A DNA stretch of 64,000 bases from FEN-1297 sp963710735 (GCA_963710735.1 CAVQBN010000011.1:32505-96504), one strand, 5' to 3'; positions 45,169-55,807 are shown, counted from the first letter of the stretch. Notes: generated by a model from the sequence alone, not told the origin. A program made the numbers and translations.

Positions 45169-47836
45169 ATGAATAACGACAAAACAAACGAATTTATTGA
45201 TACGGAAACAAGAGAATGGCTGTACTCGCTGGACTACGTTTTAGAGCACAGCGGCCCGGAAAGAGTTAAAGAACTTCTTCAGGAACTTCAAATAAGAGCT
45301 CATAAAGCCGGAGTACAAATTCCCTTCTCTGCAAATACACCATATATTAATAGTATCCCGCGGGAACTGCAGCCGCCTTTCCCCGGCGACAGGGAAATTG
45401 AAAGGCGCATTAAAAGTTTGATCCGCTGGAATGCAATGGCAATGGTTGTAAAAGCAAATAAGAACGAACATGGAATAGGCGGACATATTTCTACTTACGC
45501 TTCCGCTGCTACGCTTTACGAAATTGCATTCAACCATTTCTTCCGCGGTAAAGGCGAAGATTACGACGGCGATCAAATTTATTTCCAGGGACATGCATCT
45601 CCGGGATTTTATGCCAGGGCTTTTTTGGAAGGAAGATTAACAAAAGAACAATTAGAAAATTTCCGCAGGGAATCTAAACCCGGCGGCTTATCTTCTTACC
45701 CCCATCCATGGCTAATGCCTAACTTCTGGGAATTCCCGACAGTCTCTATGGGATTAGGCCCGATCATGTCGATATACCAGGCAAGGTTTAACCGCTACCT
45801 TGAGGACCGCGGGATAAAGAAAAAGAACGGAAGCAAAGTCTGGGCATTTTTAGGCGACGGAGAAACAGATGAACCTGAAACGCTCGGTGCTATTACTTTA
45901 GCCTCAAGAGAAAAACTGGATAATCTTATTTTTGTTATTAACTGCAACCTTCAAAGATTGGACGGGCCGGTAAGAGGCAACGGTAAAATTATTCAGGAGC
46001 TTGAAGCTGCTTTCCGCGGCGCGGGATGGAATGTTATTAAAGTTGTCTGGGGCAGCGACTGGGATCCGATCTTTGCAAAAGATATTGACGGTAAGATGGT
46101 TAAAAGGCTCGGTGAAATTGTGGACGGCCAGTATCAAAAATATTCCGTTGAATCCGGCAAATATATCCGCGAACATTTATGCAACGGTGACCCGGATTTA
46201 ATAAAAATGCTTGAGAACTTTTCAGATGAACAATTAAGAAAAATGAAACGCGGCGGCCATGATCCTGAAAAAGTTTATGCTGCTTATAGAACCGCTGTTT
46301 CTCATAAAGGATCACCCACTGTTATTCTTGCAAAAACTATTAAAGGATACGGTTTGGGCGAAGCCGGCGAAGGGAAAAATATTACACATCAGCAGAAAAA
46401 ATTAAATGAAGACGAGCTTGCGGAATTCCGTACAAGATTCGGTATTCCTATTTCCGATGAAGAAGTTGCGCAGGCGCCTTTTTACCGCCCTTCGGAAGAG
46501 AGCCCGGAAATAAAATACTTAAAAGAAAAAAGAAAATTACTCGGCGGGTTTGTACCCGAGCGTAAAACCAGTATACGTCCGCTTAAAACTCCGCCCGAAA
46601 ATATATTTGAAGAATTTTATAAAGGTACTGAAGGCAAGGAAGCATCAACTACCATGGTGTTTGTCCGTATCCTGGCAAAACTTCTTAGAGATAAAGAAGT
46701 CGGGAAATTGATTGTTCCTATTATTCCGGATGAAGCCAGAACATTTCGGTATGGAAGCTCTCTTCCGTCAGGTTGGAATTTATTCCCATGCCGGTCAATT
46801 ATATGAACCGGTTGATAAAGAAACCCTTCTTTATTACAAAGAAGCAACTAACGGGCAAATTCTGGAAGAAGGAATTACAGAAGCAGGCGCAATGTCTTCA
46901 TTTATTGCTGCGGGCACTGCTTATGCAACTCACGGAATAAATATGATTCCGTTTTTTGTTTATTATTCTATGTTCGGCTTTAACCGCGCAGCTGACCTTA
47001 TATGGGCTGCAGGAGATATGACATGTAAAGGATTTCTTGTCGGAGGAACCGCAGGAAGGACAACACTTGCAGGCGAAGGATTACAGCATCAGGACGGCAA
47101 TAGCCATTTAATGGCTTATCCCGTTCCAAATTTGGTTGCTTACGATCCCGCTTTTGCATTTGAAATTGCAGTTATAGTTCGTGACGGAATAAGAAGAATG
47201 TATGAAGAACAGGAAAAAGTATTTTATTACATAACTGTAATGAATGAAAATTATGAAATGCCTCCGATGCCTAAAGGAGCAAAAGAAGGTATATTAAAGG
47301 GAATGTATAAGTTCAAAAAATCCGATAAAAAAACTCTTAAACTAAGAGCACAGCTTTTCGGAAGCGGAACTATCCTTAACGAAGTATTAAAAGCACAGGA
47401 AATTCTCGCAGAAGATTTCAAAGTTGCCGCTGATGTCTGGAGTGTTACTAGCTATAAAGAATTAAGAAAAGACGGACTTGATACTGACAGATGGAATATG
47501 CTTAATCCGGCTGCTAAACCTAAAGTTCCATACGTAACTCAAATGTTAAAAAATGAAGAAGGTGTTTTTGTAGCCGCTTCAGATTATGTTAAAACTCTTC
47601 CGGACTCAATTTCAAAATGGTTCCCAAAACCATTAATCAGTCTTGGAACCGACGGCTTTGGAAGAAGCGAAGGCAGAGCATCGTTACGCGATTTCTTTGA
47701 GGTAGATGCAAAACATATTGTAATAGCAACCCTTCACGGTTTAGCGCTTGAAAATAAAATTAAACCGCAGGTTGTTCAAAAAGCAATTAAGGATTATGGT
47801 ATTGATCCTAATAAGTTGAATCCAATTTATTTATGA
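45169..47836 (+). pseudogene. aceE: Pyruvate dehydrogenase E1, homodimeric type, one frameshift
   Basis: Thiamine-diphosphate-dependent decarboxylation of pyruvate and transfer of acetyl to the E2 lipoyl group. The ATG at 45169 follows AAGGAAATTGGAA. Motifs: HISTYASAATLYEIAFNHFFRG, FQGHASPGFYARAFLEGRL, and the ThDP site GDGETDEPETLGAI...NLIFVINCNLQRLDGPVRGNGKI. Reading stops making sense at about 46747, where one extra base (TTT[C]GGT) shifts ARTFGMEALFRQVGIYSHAGQLYEP into another frame that runs to TGA 47836. The combined length of about 889 residues is normal. It heads aceE-aceF-lpdA. Confidence 0.93.
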
Positions 47837-47910
47837 CATCACATTCCGGCTGATAAAGTCAAAGGATGAGTTTGATTTTTTCAAAACAAAAAATTTAGAT
47901 AAGGTAAAAA

Positions 47911-49561
47911 ATGTCTACAGAATTTAAATTACCCGAACTCGGTGAAAATATAGAATCGGCTGATGTTCTGAATGTCCTTGTAAAGCCGGGAGACAAAATT
48001 GAAAAAGATCAGGGAGTGATTGAAATTGAAACGGACAAGGCAACAATTGAAGTTCCGTCAACTATTGAAGGAATAATTAAAGAGGTTATGGTAAAGTCCG
48101 GCGATAAAGTAAAAGTCGGGCAGGCATTAATTAAAGTCGATGAAAATGGCCACGCTCAGGTTACTAAGCCGGAAGAAAAGCAGCCTGAAAAAAAGCAGGA
48201 GCCTCAAAAGACAGAAGTTAAGAAAGAGGAGAAACCGGCATCGGTTCAAACAACTAAGAAAACAGCAAATGAAGTTGTTGAAATGAAGCTCCCTGAACTT
48301 GGTGAAAATATTGAGTCTGCGGATGTCTTAACTGTTTTAGTTAAGGAAGGAGACTTTGTTGAAAAAGACCAGGGAATAATTGAAATAGAAACCGATAAAG
48401 CCACAATTGAAGTACCGTCGGCATATAACGGTAAAGTTGTGAGTGTACTTATAAAATCCGGTGAAAAAGCAAAAGTTGGCCAGCCACTTGTTAAAATAGA
48501 ACTAAGTAGAAACGGAAGAAACAACTTTGAAAGAACAAGCTCCCTCAAAGCCGGAAGAAGTTCGATCAGAACTTGCAGAAGAAGTTAAGGAGCCGGCTAA
48601 GGGAGAAAGAGAAAGCATTCAGCCCGGTGAAAGAGATAATCAGCCCCCGATTACAAAAGGCTCGGCGCCTGCAGCACCTTCGGTAAGAAGAATTGCACGG
48701 GAAATCGGAGTTGATATTAATCAGGTCAAAGGTTCAGGCCCGTATGGAAGAATCTCGATGGATGACGTTAAATCGTATGCTAAAAAGTTAAATGAAGGCA
48801 GAACCGGTCAGCCGTCATTTGGAATTAAGCAAGAACCTCTTCCGGATTTTTCAAAATTCGGATCGGTAGAAAAGAAACCGATGAGCAATATCCGTTCTAA
48901 AACGGCTGATCATTTAAGCTATGCATGGTCATCAATACCTCATGTAACACAGCATGATAAAGCCGATATAACAGAATTAGAAAAAGTAAGAAAGGCTTAT
49001 AACCCTAAAGTTGAAAAAGCAGGAGGTAAATTAACCGTTACCTCAATTCTATTAAAAGTATTGACATCTGCATTAAAAGTATTTCCGCAGTTCAACTCAA
49101 GCATCGACATGGAGAAGAAAGAAATTATTTATAAAAAATTCTTCAACATAGGAATTGCCGTTGATACTGAACATGGACTGATTGTTCCTGTTATTAAAAA
49201 CGTAGATAAGAAAAATCTAATTGAGCTTTCTGTTGAAATGAATACAATAGCAGAGAAAGCGCGGATAAGGAAAATATCACTTGAAGAACTTCAGGGCGGA
49301 TGTTTTACGATAACCAACCTGGGAGGAATCGGCGGAACTTATTTTACACCAATAATTAATTCTCCTGAAGTAGCAATACTTGGAGTTTCAAGGGGTTCTT
49401 ATGAACCAATATTTAAAGATGACAAATTTGAACCTCGCTTAATGCTTCCGCTCTCATTATCATACGATCATAGAATTATCGACGGCGCTGATGCCGCAAG
49501 ATTCTTAAGATGGGTTTGCGAAGCTCTCGAACAGCCGATGAAAATATTAATTGAAGGTTAA
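47911..49561 (+). pseudogene. aceF: Dihydrolipoamide acetyltransferase E2, one frameshift
   Basis: Core of the pyruvate dehydrogenase complex; carries acetyl groups on lipoyl-lysine to CoA. Two lipoyl domains with IEIETDKATIEVPS: lipoyl Lys43 and Lys163. A Lys/Pro/Glu-rich linker precedes the second domain. The frame breaks between 48503 and 48526 (one extra base) in the second linker; beyond it come the E1/E3-binding domain (SVRRIAREIGVDINQVKGSGPYGRISMDDVKSYAKK) and the acetyltransferase domain with LSLSYDHRIIDGADAARFL (HxxxDG). About 550 residues when joined. The break lies in a low-complexity linker, so only separation of the lipoyl and catalytic parts results if it is real. Confidence 0.92.
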
Positions 49562-49566
49562 TATTC

Positions 49567-49617
49567 AAATAAAACAAAAATAAAAAAAAAAAAAAAGAAA
49601 AAAAAAAAAAATAAAAA
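49567..49617. other. Poly-A/purine tract between aceF and lpdA
   Basis: About 45 of 50 bases are A, with A-runs of 14 and 13 interrupted by single G or T. It lies just after the aceF stop and is followed by repeated GCATG/CATGC words up to about 49666. Long runs like this are prone to replication slippage and to sequencing error. It may lower read-through or bend the DNA; no function is shown. Confidence 0.6.
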
Positions 49618-49711
49618 AGCATGGAAGCATGTTTGTATGAATGCATGTAAATAATGAAGTCATGCAATTTTATTGTTGACTCAGTTTAACAAAAAGTATT
49701 AATGGAAAGAT

Positions 49712-51124
49712 ATGAATAAACAAAAATTAACAGTAATCGGCGGCGGGCCCGGCGGTTATGCAGCGGCATTTTATGCTGCCGATCTCGGAATGGATGTAAC
49801 TTTAATCGATAAAGAAAAAAATCCCGGCGGAGTATGTTTATACCGCGGATGTATTCCTTCCAAGGCGCTTCTTCACGTAGCTAAATTGATAAATGAAACT
49901 GAAGAAGCTAAAAACTGGGGAATAGAATTTTCTAAACCAAAGATAGATTTGGATAAATTAAGAGACTGGAAAAGCAGTGTTGTAAATAAACTTACCGGCG
50001 GGTTAGGTATTTTATCGAAGCAAAGAAAAATAAATTATGTAAGAGGTACCGCTAGTTTTATTAATTCTTCATTACTTAAAGTGAATAAACCGGACGGTCA
50101 GTTTGAAGAATTACCTTTCGAGAAAGCTATTATCGCCACCGGGTCGGTTATTGCTTCAATACCTTTTTTAAATATAGAGAGTAAAAGAATTCTCAATTCC
50201 ACTACCGCTTTGGATTTACCGGAAATACCCAAAAGCATGCTTGTAATCGGAGGAGGTTATATAGGATTAGAACTTGGCTCAGTTTACAGCGCTCTCGGAA
50301 CAAAAGTCTCTGTCGTTGAAATGATGCCTGGAATTCTTCCGGGTGCCGACCGGGATTTGGTAGCTTTTCTTGCAAAAAGTGTTGGGAAGAAATTTGAGAA
50401 CGTAATGGTAAATTCTAAGGTACTGTCTATTAAGGAAGTAAGGAACGGCATAAGCGTTAATATACAAGACGGAGAAGGGAAAGTATCGGAACAGACTTAT
50501 GATTATATTTTAATGTCAATAGGCAGAAAACCTGAAACTAAAGGTTTGGGATTAGAAAACACAAAAGTAAAAACTAACGCAAGAGGCTGGATTGTTGTTA
50601 ATGAACAGTTGAAAACTGATGATCAAAATATTTACGCGATTGGAGATATAGTCGGTGAGCCGATGCTGGCACACAAAGCATCACATGAGGGTAGAGTTGC
50701 AGTTGAAGCAATTCTTGGTCATAAAGTAGCATTTGAACCAAGAGCTATCCCTGCAGTTGTCTTTACAGACCCCGAGATTGCCTGGGCAGGAATAACAGAA
50801 ACAAAAGCAAGAGAACAAAATATTAAATTTGAGATTGCTAAATTCCCATGGGCTGCTTCAGGAAGAGCAACAACTTTGGATAGAAGCGATGGAGTTACAA
50901 AATTGATTATTGATCCTGATACTCAGCGAATTCTTGGGGTAGGAATTTGCGGCCCCGGTGCCGGTGAATTAATTGCTGAGGGAACTCTAGCAATCGAAAT
51001 GGGTGCAAATGCAACTGATCTAAAACTAACGATTCATCCTCATCCGACTCTTTCTGAAACAGTTATGGAAGCAGCGGAGGTATTCTTCGGGCAAAGCACA
51101 CATCTGTACCGGCCTAAAAAATAA
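49712..51124 (+). CDS. lpdA: Dihydrolipoyl dehydrogenase (E3)
   Basis: Flavoprotein that reoxidises dihydrolipoamide with NAD+, the E3 of pyruvate dehydrogenase. 470 residues. FAD-binding TVIGGGPGGYAAAFYAADLG at 8-26; redox-active CLYRGC (Cys42, Cys47) in GGVCLYRGCIPSKALLH; NAD-binding LVIGGGYIGLELGSVYSALG near 179-198; YAIGDIVGEPMLAHKASHEG near 310; C-terminal HPHPTLSETVMEAAEV, giving the catalytic His of the partner subunit. Intact, unlike the two E1/E2 genes upstream. About 150 bp separate it from aceF, so it may have its own promoter in addition to operon transcription. Confidence 0.96.
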   Translation: MNKQKLTVIGGGPGGYAAAFYAADLGMDVTLIDKEKNPGGVCLYRGCIPSKALLHVAKLINETEEAKNWGIEFSKPKIDLDKLRDWKSSVVNKLTGGLGILSKQRKINYVRGTASFINSSLLKVNKPDGQFEELPFEKAIIATGSVIASIPFLNIESKRILNSTTALDLPEIPKSMLVIGGGYIGLELGSVYSALGTKVSVVEMMPGILPGADRDLVAFLAKSVGKKFENVMVNSKVLSIKEVRNGISVNIQDGEGKVSEQTYDYILMSIGRKPETKGLGLENTKVKTNARGWIVVNEQLKTDDQNIYAIGDIVGEPMLAHKASHEGRVAVEAILGHKVAFEPRAIPAVVFTDPEIAWAGITETKAREQNIKFEIAKFPWAASGRATTLDRSDGVTKLIIDPDTQRILGVGICGPGAGELIAEGTLAIEMGANATDLKLTIHPHPTLSETVMEAAEVFFGQSTHLYRPKK

Positions 51125-51138
51125 TTTTATTTAAAAAT

Positions 51139-51169
51139 AAAAAGGCTCACAATGTTGTGAGCCTTTTTT
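51139..51169 (+). terminator. Strong Rho-independent terminator after lpdA
   Basis: AAAAAGGCTCACAA, loop TG, TTGTGAGCCTTTTTT: a perfect 14-bp stem with A- and T-runs on both sides, 15 bp past the lpdA stop. Being symmetric it also serves the convergent sigma-factor gene on the minus strand. Confidence 0.95.
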
Positions 51170-51193
51170 AATTAACTGGAATACGCAGTATTA

Positions 51194-52018
51194 TTACTTT
51201 TTAAATCTCTTAAAATAATCTGATAATTTACCTTTCTTAGCCCCGTCTGATGTCTTTTCATCCACTTCACCGAAATAATGTTTGCTTTTTTTATTCACCA
51301 AACCATTCGATTTTTCCTCTTCGCTGTCTTCCTGAAATGATTCTGTTTCTTTTATCTCCTCTTGTGTCTTCATCTTCATTTTATTAACCGCGTTGAAAAT
51401 GCCCGCCCACAAATCATTATGCGGCTTTATTTCCGATTTAAGAGATTCCATTTTTTCCTGAAGAGATTTGCTATCATTTAAAACATAATTTGTAGAAGCC
51501 TCCAGAAGTTGATGAGCCAAAGTCAGGCTTTCTTTAATAATTTCTGTGTTCGTCATCAGCATATCAGCAGTCTCTTCATCATTATATTCTTCTATATCCT
51601 GTAATGTGAACACAATTCTTTCTCTTTCAGGAAGTGACAGTATATCTCTATCAAATAAACTAATTGTTGATTCGAATCTTCTGGGTATTTTATCATGTTT
51701 TTTGTCGGCGGTTTCCAAATTTTTCAGCCCGTCTTTTTTTCTAATTTTTTCTAATGCATTAGAAACCGTTAACCCTTTTAACCATGAGGCAAATGTAATA
51801 TCATCGCGCATCTGAGAAATTCGCTCCCAGGTAGTTATAAATACTTCTTTAGTAGCTTCTTCACCTAGTTTAAAATCAGCTAAAAGCCGAAGGTTTAAAG
51901 CAAAAACACGACCGACATTCATTTGGTAAAGTTGTTTAAAGGCAGAATTACTTCCTTGTTTGGTGTTTGCAACAAGAGAGCGAATTAATTTATTTTCCTG
52001 TACCAGGTTAACCCCCAA
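51194..52018 (-). CDS. ECF-like sigma factor with unusual C-terminal extension
   Basis: RNA polymerase sigma factor of the extracytoplasmic-function kind. Region 2 lies at about residues 12-90 (SNSAFKQLYQMNVGRVFALNLRLLADFKLGEEATKEVFITTWERI) and region 4 at about 118-175 (LPERERIVFTLQDIEEYNDEETADMLMTNTEIIKESLTLAHQLL). ECF factors normally end here. This protein continues for about 100 residues, of which 185-212 (SLQEKMESLKSEIKPHNDLWAGIFNAVN) looks like the N-terminal DLW segment of anti-sigma factors, then a charged low-complexity tail. The start is uncertain: TTG at 52018 is the longest option. No separate anti-sigma gene is adjacent. Confidence 0.82.
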   Translation of the reverse strand: MGVNLVQENKLIRSLVANTKQGSNSAFKQLYQMNVGRVFALNLRLLADFKLGEEATKEVFITTWERISQMRDDITFASWLKGLTVSNALEKIRKKDGLKNLETADKKHDKIPRRFESTISLFDRDILSLPERERIVFTLQDIEEYNDEETADMLMTNTEIIKESLTLAHQLLEASTNYVLNDSKSLQEKMESLKSEIKPHNDLWAGIFNAVNKMKMKTQEEIKETESFQEDSEEEKSNGLVNKKSKHYFGEVDEKTSDGAKKGKLSDYFKRFKK

Positions 52019-52178
52019 TAAAGTTATGAAATAATGTGTTAATTTTTATTACCAATTTAAATTTGATATAATTTACGCTATAGTTTGGTAATATTCTACA
52101 ATAAAATGAATTTATCTGTAAAAATATAATAATTATAAGTTTATATCACAATAAGACACTGCTGATTATGTCTTTTTT

Positions 52179-54260
52179 TTATAATTCCTCTAACATTTTT
52201 TTAAGCGATGAAATATCTGAAACCGGCTGTTTACAGCTATAATCTTGACAAATATATACCGCTGTTTTATCCTCTATCTTTTTATAATTTGAAGCAAATG
52301 GAGCAATATTGGTCAAGTCTTTTCCTTGTGAAGGATTAAACATTATTGTTTTATTAGGAAAGTAATTATTCCTTATTGTTTTAATTAATTCATTTGAATT
52401 ATCCGCTTTATCATCACCGGCTATAACAATTTCATATGACGGCCCGAAAGCAAAATCCAGTGCAGTAAGAGTTTGAGTGAATGCAATCGGTGTTGAGTTT
52501 ATATTGTGTGCGAAAATTTTTCCGATTTCTGAAGCCATACTTTCAAATTCAGAATTACTTGTAATTCTGCCAATTCGAAGCAAATTAAGAATTGCAACAG
52601 AATTACCTGAAGGGATTGCACCATCATAAATTTCTTTTTGGCGAATCAAAATTTCTTCACTCTCGTCACTTGCAAAGAAAAACCCGCCGTTTTCTTTATC
52701 CCAGAAATGTTTTATAAAATCTTTGTTTAGTTGAATAGCTGATTTTAAATATTTAATGTTAAAACTAGCTTCGTATAAATCCAGTAAAGAAGAAATTAAA
52801 AAAGCATAATCTTCTATATTAGCCGATATTGCTGCCTCTCCTTCCCTGTAACGGTGCAAAAGTTTTCCATCATTAGTCATCAAATTATTAAGAATAAAAT
52901 TGACTGCTTTTTCTGCTGCCTTCAAATATTTTTCTTCATCAAACACCTGATATGCCTTTGCAAAAGCAGATATCATCAAAGAATTCCAATCGGTTAAAAT
53001 TTTATCATCTTTATAGGGATGTATTCTCTTTTCCCGGTAGACAAAAAGCTTTTTCCTGATTATTTCAATTTTTTGTAATACCACTTCCGGTGTTAAACTT
53101 AATTCATCTGCTGATTCATCAACAGAATTTTTTAAATGCAGAATATTCGTCCCGTTCATTATTCCGTTAACGTGATCAATCCAATTTCCGCCTGTTTCAA
53201 TATTAAATACATTCGTGACAAATTTTATTTCATCTTCGTCCAAAATTTGTTTTAGCTCATCCGAATCCCAAATATAAAACTTGCCCTCTTCCCCCTCGCT
53301 ATCGGCATCTTCAGCGGAGTAAAAGCCCCCTTCTGCCGATGTCATATCTCTTAAAACATAAGATAATATTTCTTCGGCTGTATTTTTGTAAAAGTCATTT
53401 TGGGTTATTTGATATACTTCAATATAAACTTGTACTAACTGGGCTTGATCGTAAAGCATCTTTTCGAAATGCGGTACAAGCCACTCGCTGTCAGTTGAAT
53501 AACGGTGGAATCCAAAACCTATATGATCATATATTCCTCCCAGCCGCATTTTTAAAAGTGTTTTTTCAACCATTTCCAGGGCAATAGGTTCTTTTTTTCG
53601 CTTCCAATACCTTAACAAAAAGATTAAATTATGAGGAGTCGGAAATTTTGGTGAATTTCCAAATCCCCCGTTTACTTTATCAAATCTCTTTAAGAACTCA
53701 TTATAAGCTTTGTCAAAAATTTCTATCCCAATTTCCTGGCCGGATGTTCTTATTTCTGATTTTTTAATTGCTATTAATATCTCTTCAGAAGATTTTAATA
53801 TTTCTTCCTTTTTTGTTTTCCATAGCTCATTAATTTTTGGTAAAAGTTCAAGTAAGCCTGTCCTTCCGAAACGTGTTTCTTTCGGGAAATAAGTACCTGC
53901 AAAGAATGGTTTCTTTTCCGGTGTCATTATTATTGTCATAGGCCAGCCGCCGCTTCCTGTAAGCATCTGGCATACGGTCATATAAATTCCGTCAATATCA
54001 GGACGTTCTTCTCTATCAACTTTAATTGAAACAAATGAATCATTCATTAAATCCGCAACCTTCTCATCTTCAAATGATTCGTGTTCCATAACATGGCACC
54101 AATGGCAGGTAGAATAACCTATTGATAAAAATATCAGTTTATCTTCTTTCCTTGCTTTTTTAAATGCTTCATCAGACCATGGAAACCAATCCACCGGGTT
54201 ATTTGCATGCTGAAGAAGATATGGGCTTTTTTCACTTTTTAATCTATTTTTTCTCACCAT
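52179..54260 (-). CDS. DUF255 thioredoxin-fold protein (YyaL/SSP411 family)
   Basis: A conserved large protein of unknown chemistry: an N-terminal thioredoxin-like domain followed by an (alpha/alpha)6-type barrel. The product from ATG 54260 has about 693 residues (MVRKNRLKSEKSPYLLQHANNPVDWFPWSDEAF...). IGYSTCHWCHVMEHESFED holds the redox-like CHWC pair. Further family motifs are VSIKVDREERPDIDGIYM, GSGGWPMTIIMTPEKKPFFAGTYFP, GGIYDHIGFGFHRYSTDSEWLVPHFEKMLYDQAQLVQ and GGFYSAEDADSEGEEGKFYIW. A longer start at 54299 (TTG) adds 13 residues with no homology and is less likely. A single gene. Confidence 0.92.
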   Translation of the reverse strand: MVRKNRLKSEKSPYLLQHANNPVDWFPWSDEAFKKARKEDKLIFLSIGYSTCHWCHVMEHESFEDEKVADLMNDSFVSIKVDREERPDIDGIYMTVCQMLTGSGGWPMTIIMTPEKKPFFAGTYFPKETRFGRTGLLELLPKINELWKTKKEEILKSSEEILIAIKKSEIRTSGQEIGIEIFDKAYNEFLKRFDKVNGGFGNSPKFPTPHNLIFLLRYWKRKKEPIALEMVEKTLLKMRLGGIYDHIGFGFHRYSTDSEWLVPHFEKMLYDQAQLVQVYIEVYQITQNDFYKNTAEEILSYVLRDMTSAEGGFYSAEDADSEGEEGKFYIWDSDELKQILDEDEIKFVTNVFNIETGGNWIDHVNGIMNGTNILHLKNSVDESADELSLTPEVVLQKIEIIRKKLFVYREKRIHPYKDDKILTDWNSLMISAFAKAYQVFDEEKYLKAAEKAVNFILNNLMTNDGKLLHRYREGEAAISANIEDYAFLISSLLDLYEASFNIKYLKSAIQLNKDFIKHFWDKENGGFFFASDESEEILIRQKEIYDGAIPSGNSVAILNLLRIGRITSNSEFESMASEIGKIFAHNINSTPIAFTQTLTALDFAFGPSYEIVIAGDDKADNSNELIKTIRNNYFPNKTIMFNPSQGKDLTNIAPFASNYKKIEDKTAVYICQDYSCKQPVSDISSLKKMLEEL

Positions 54261-54793
54261 CAAAACTTTATGTATTAAATATTTTTTCTTTTTGCACAAG
54301 CTTTTAAAAAGTAAAATGATAATTTCATTTATGCAAACAGTTTTATTTTGCCAGGATATTTATAAAAATAAAATTTTAATACTATTGACAAAAAACTTTA
54401 TTAATGTTAACTTATTTACGCAAGAAAATTGTGAATAGAAAGGGGTTGAATTTGTATTTACCGTCCATTCTCATACATTCAAATAAGATTTTTTTCCCAA
54501 ACCATTTAAAAACCATAAGTTATGTTAAACTTATAATTTCAGGGGTAGGGGGAGACAAACATAACTCCAATCTATATTTTTTCATTCATAAAAACATTAT
54601 AACAAACTGATTTATTAAAATTGGAAATAACTTAAGAATATTGAGTAATAAAATAATGAATTAATCGCCGCAGGCAGCGAGGTATCTTAAATGCTCTAGT
54701 CCGCCAAAGTCCGGCGGACAAAGACGGATTAAAGTTTTATCTTTAGGTACAATGGATTTATTCAATTAATTAAATTGTTAAAGGGGTATTATA
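54261..54793. other. Intergenic region with GC-rich hairpin
   Basis: About 530 bp without a convincing gene. A short open frame at 54404-54610 has no ribosome site and no homology and is not called. GTCCGCC (54699-54705) and GGCGGAC (54713-54719) form a perfect 7-bp hairpin inside a GC-richer patch, 54665-54726, that contrasts with the AT-rich surroundings and looks like an intergenic repeat remnant. Confidence 0.5.
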
Positions 54794-55807
54794 ATGTGGT
54801 CAAAATCTTTACTTGTTTCATTAATTATTGTAATTCTTGCTTTAAATTCCTGTAAGCACAATCCGGTTGATCCCGGTACAACCGAACCGGGGAGAAGGGA
54901 TTATACATGGACAAGAGACACACTTCGCGCCGATGAATTCGGTTTCGAGTTTTTAACCGGTATTTGGGGTTCCTCGCCGTCAGATGTATGGGTTATCGGC
55001 GATGCCGCCACCTATGTTAATAAAGTCTGGCATTATGATGGTTCTAAATGGCAAAATTACCTGTTAGACAAGTTTGCTACACCGATACAAATTTGCGGGA
55101 TATCAAGCACCGAGATATGGATGGTAACAACGATAAGCGATATTTGGAAATACGATGGAGCTAAATGGTTTAAATACACTACTATAGTTCCTGAAGGTTA
55201 TCAAAGGATTCTGTTTGAAGATGTATTTGGCTATGTCAATGATATATATGCTGTGGGTATCGCTGAGAAATCTGACGGAGATTATACCGGTATAATAGTA
55301 CATTATAATGGTAAAAAGTGGAGTATATTAAATACACCTAAAATTAAAGAATATTTTATTCGCACAATGTTCTTACAAGGCGGGGATATTTTAATAAATG
55401 GGCAAAATTATTTGCAGCCGGATGAGCCTTGCCGTTTATACAGATTAACAGACACTACCCTTACATTAATTCAAAAAAGCACTGCTGATTTCTATCTGGG
55501 AATACTTGACAACAAAATGTATGTAGGAAATGATAAAAAAATATACAGCTACAATAATGGTACTTTAAACCAGATAGTTGATTTGGGAAATACGGATTAC
55601 ATTGGAAGCATATATGGCAGATCAACAAAAGACTTTTTCTCGGCTAATGCAGGATGGAACCTTGGCCATTATAATGGTTCTGACGAAATCAATATTTATA
55701 GTGCAGAGGGAAATATAATTGAAGGACAGCTTTTTGACAAGGATGTATTCTTTATTTGCTACACTCTTGATAATGTTAATTACATATTACACGGTAAATT
55801 AAAATAG
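54794..55807 (+). CDS. Lipoprotein with beta-propeller-like repeats
   Basis: 337 residues. A lipoprotein signal (MWSKSLLVSLIIVILALNSC, Cys20) is followed by repeated phrases of the type GIWGSSPSDVWVIGDA...VWHYDGSKWQNY, GISSTEIWMVTTISDIWKYDGAKWFKYT and IYGRSTKDFFSANAGWNLGHYNGSDEIN. Each repeat pairs an S(P/S)xDVWVxG strand with xWHYDGxxW, which is typical of a propeller. Function unknown; such proteins are envelope-exposed. It lies 178 bp upstream of another exported protein. Confidence 0.78.
   Translation: MWSKSLLVSLIIVILALNSCKHNPVDPGTTEPGRRDYTWTRDTLRADEFGFEFLTGIWGSSPSDVWVIGDAATYVNKVWHYDGSKWQNYLLDKFATPIQICGISSTEIWMVTTISDIWKYDGAKWFKYTTIVPEGYQRILFEDVFGYVNDIYAVGIAEKSDGDYTGIIVHYNGKKWSILNTPKIKEYFIRTMFLQGGDILINGQNYLQPDEPCRLYRLTDTTLTLIQKSTADFYLGILDNKMYVGNDKKIYSYNNGTLNQIVDLGNTDYIGSIYGRSTKDFFSANAGWNLGHYNGSDEINIYSAEGNIIEGQLFDKDVFFICYTLDNVNYILHGKLK

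Noticed and set aside
46740..46750. Programmed ribosomal frameshift in aceE
   Set aside because: No slippery heptamer or following structure at TTTCGGT, and aceE is not known to use frameshifting.
54404..54610. Open reading frame of 68 codons on the plus strand
   Set aside because: No ribosome site, no family resemblance, very AT-rich composition and a position in an otherwise empty spacer.
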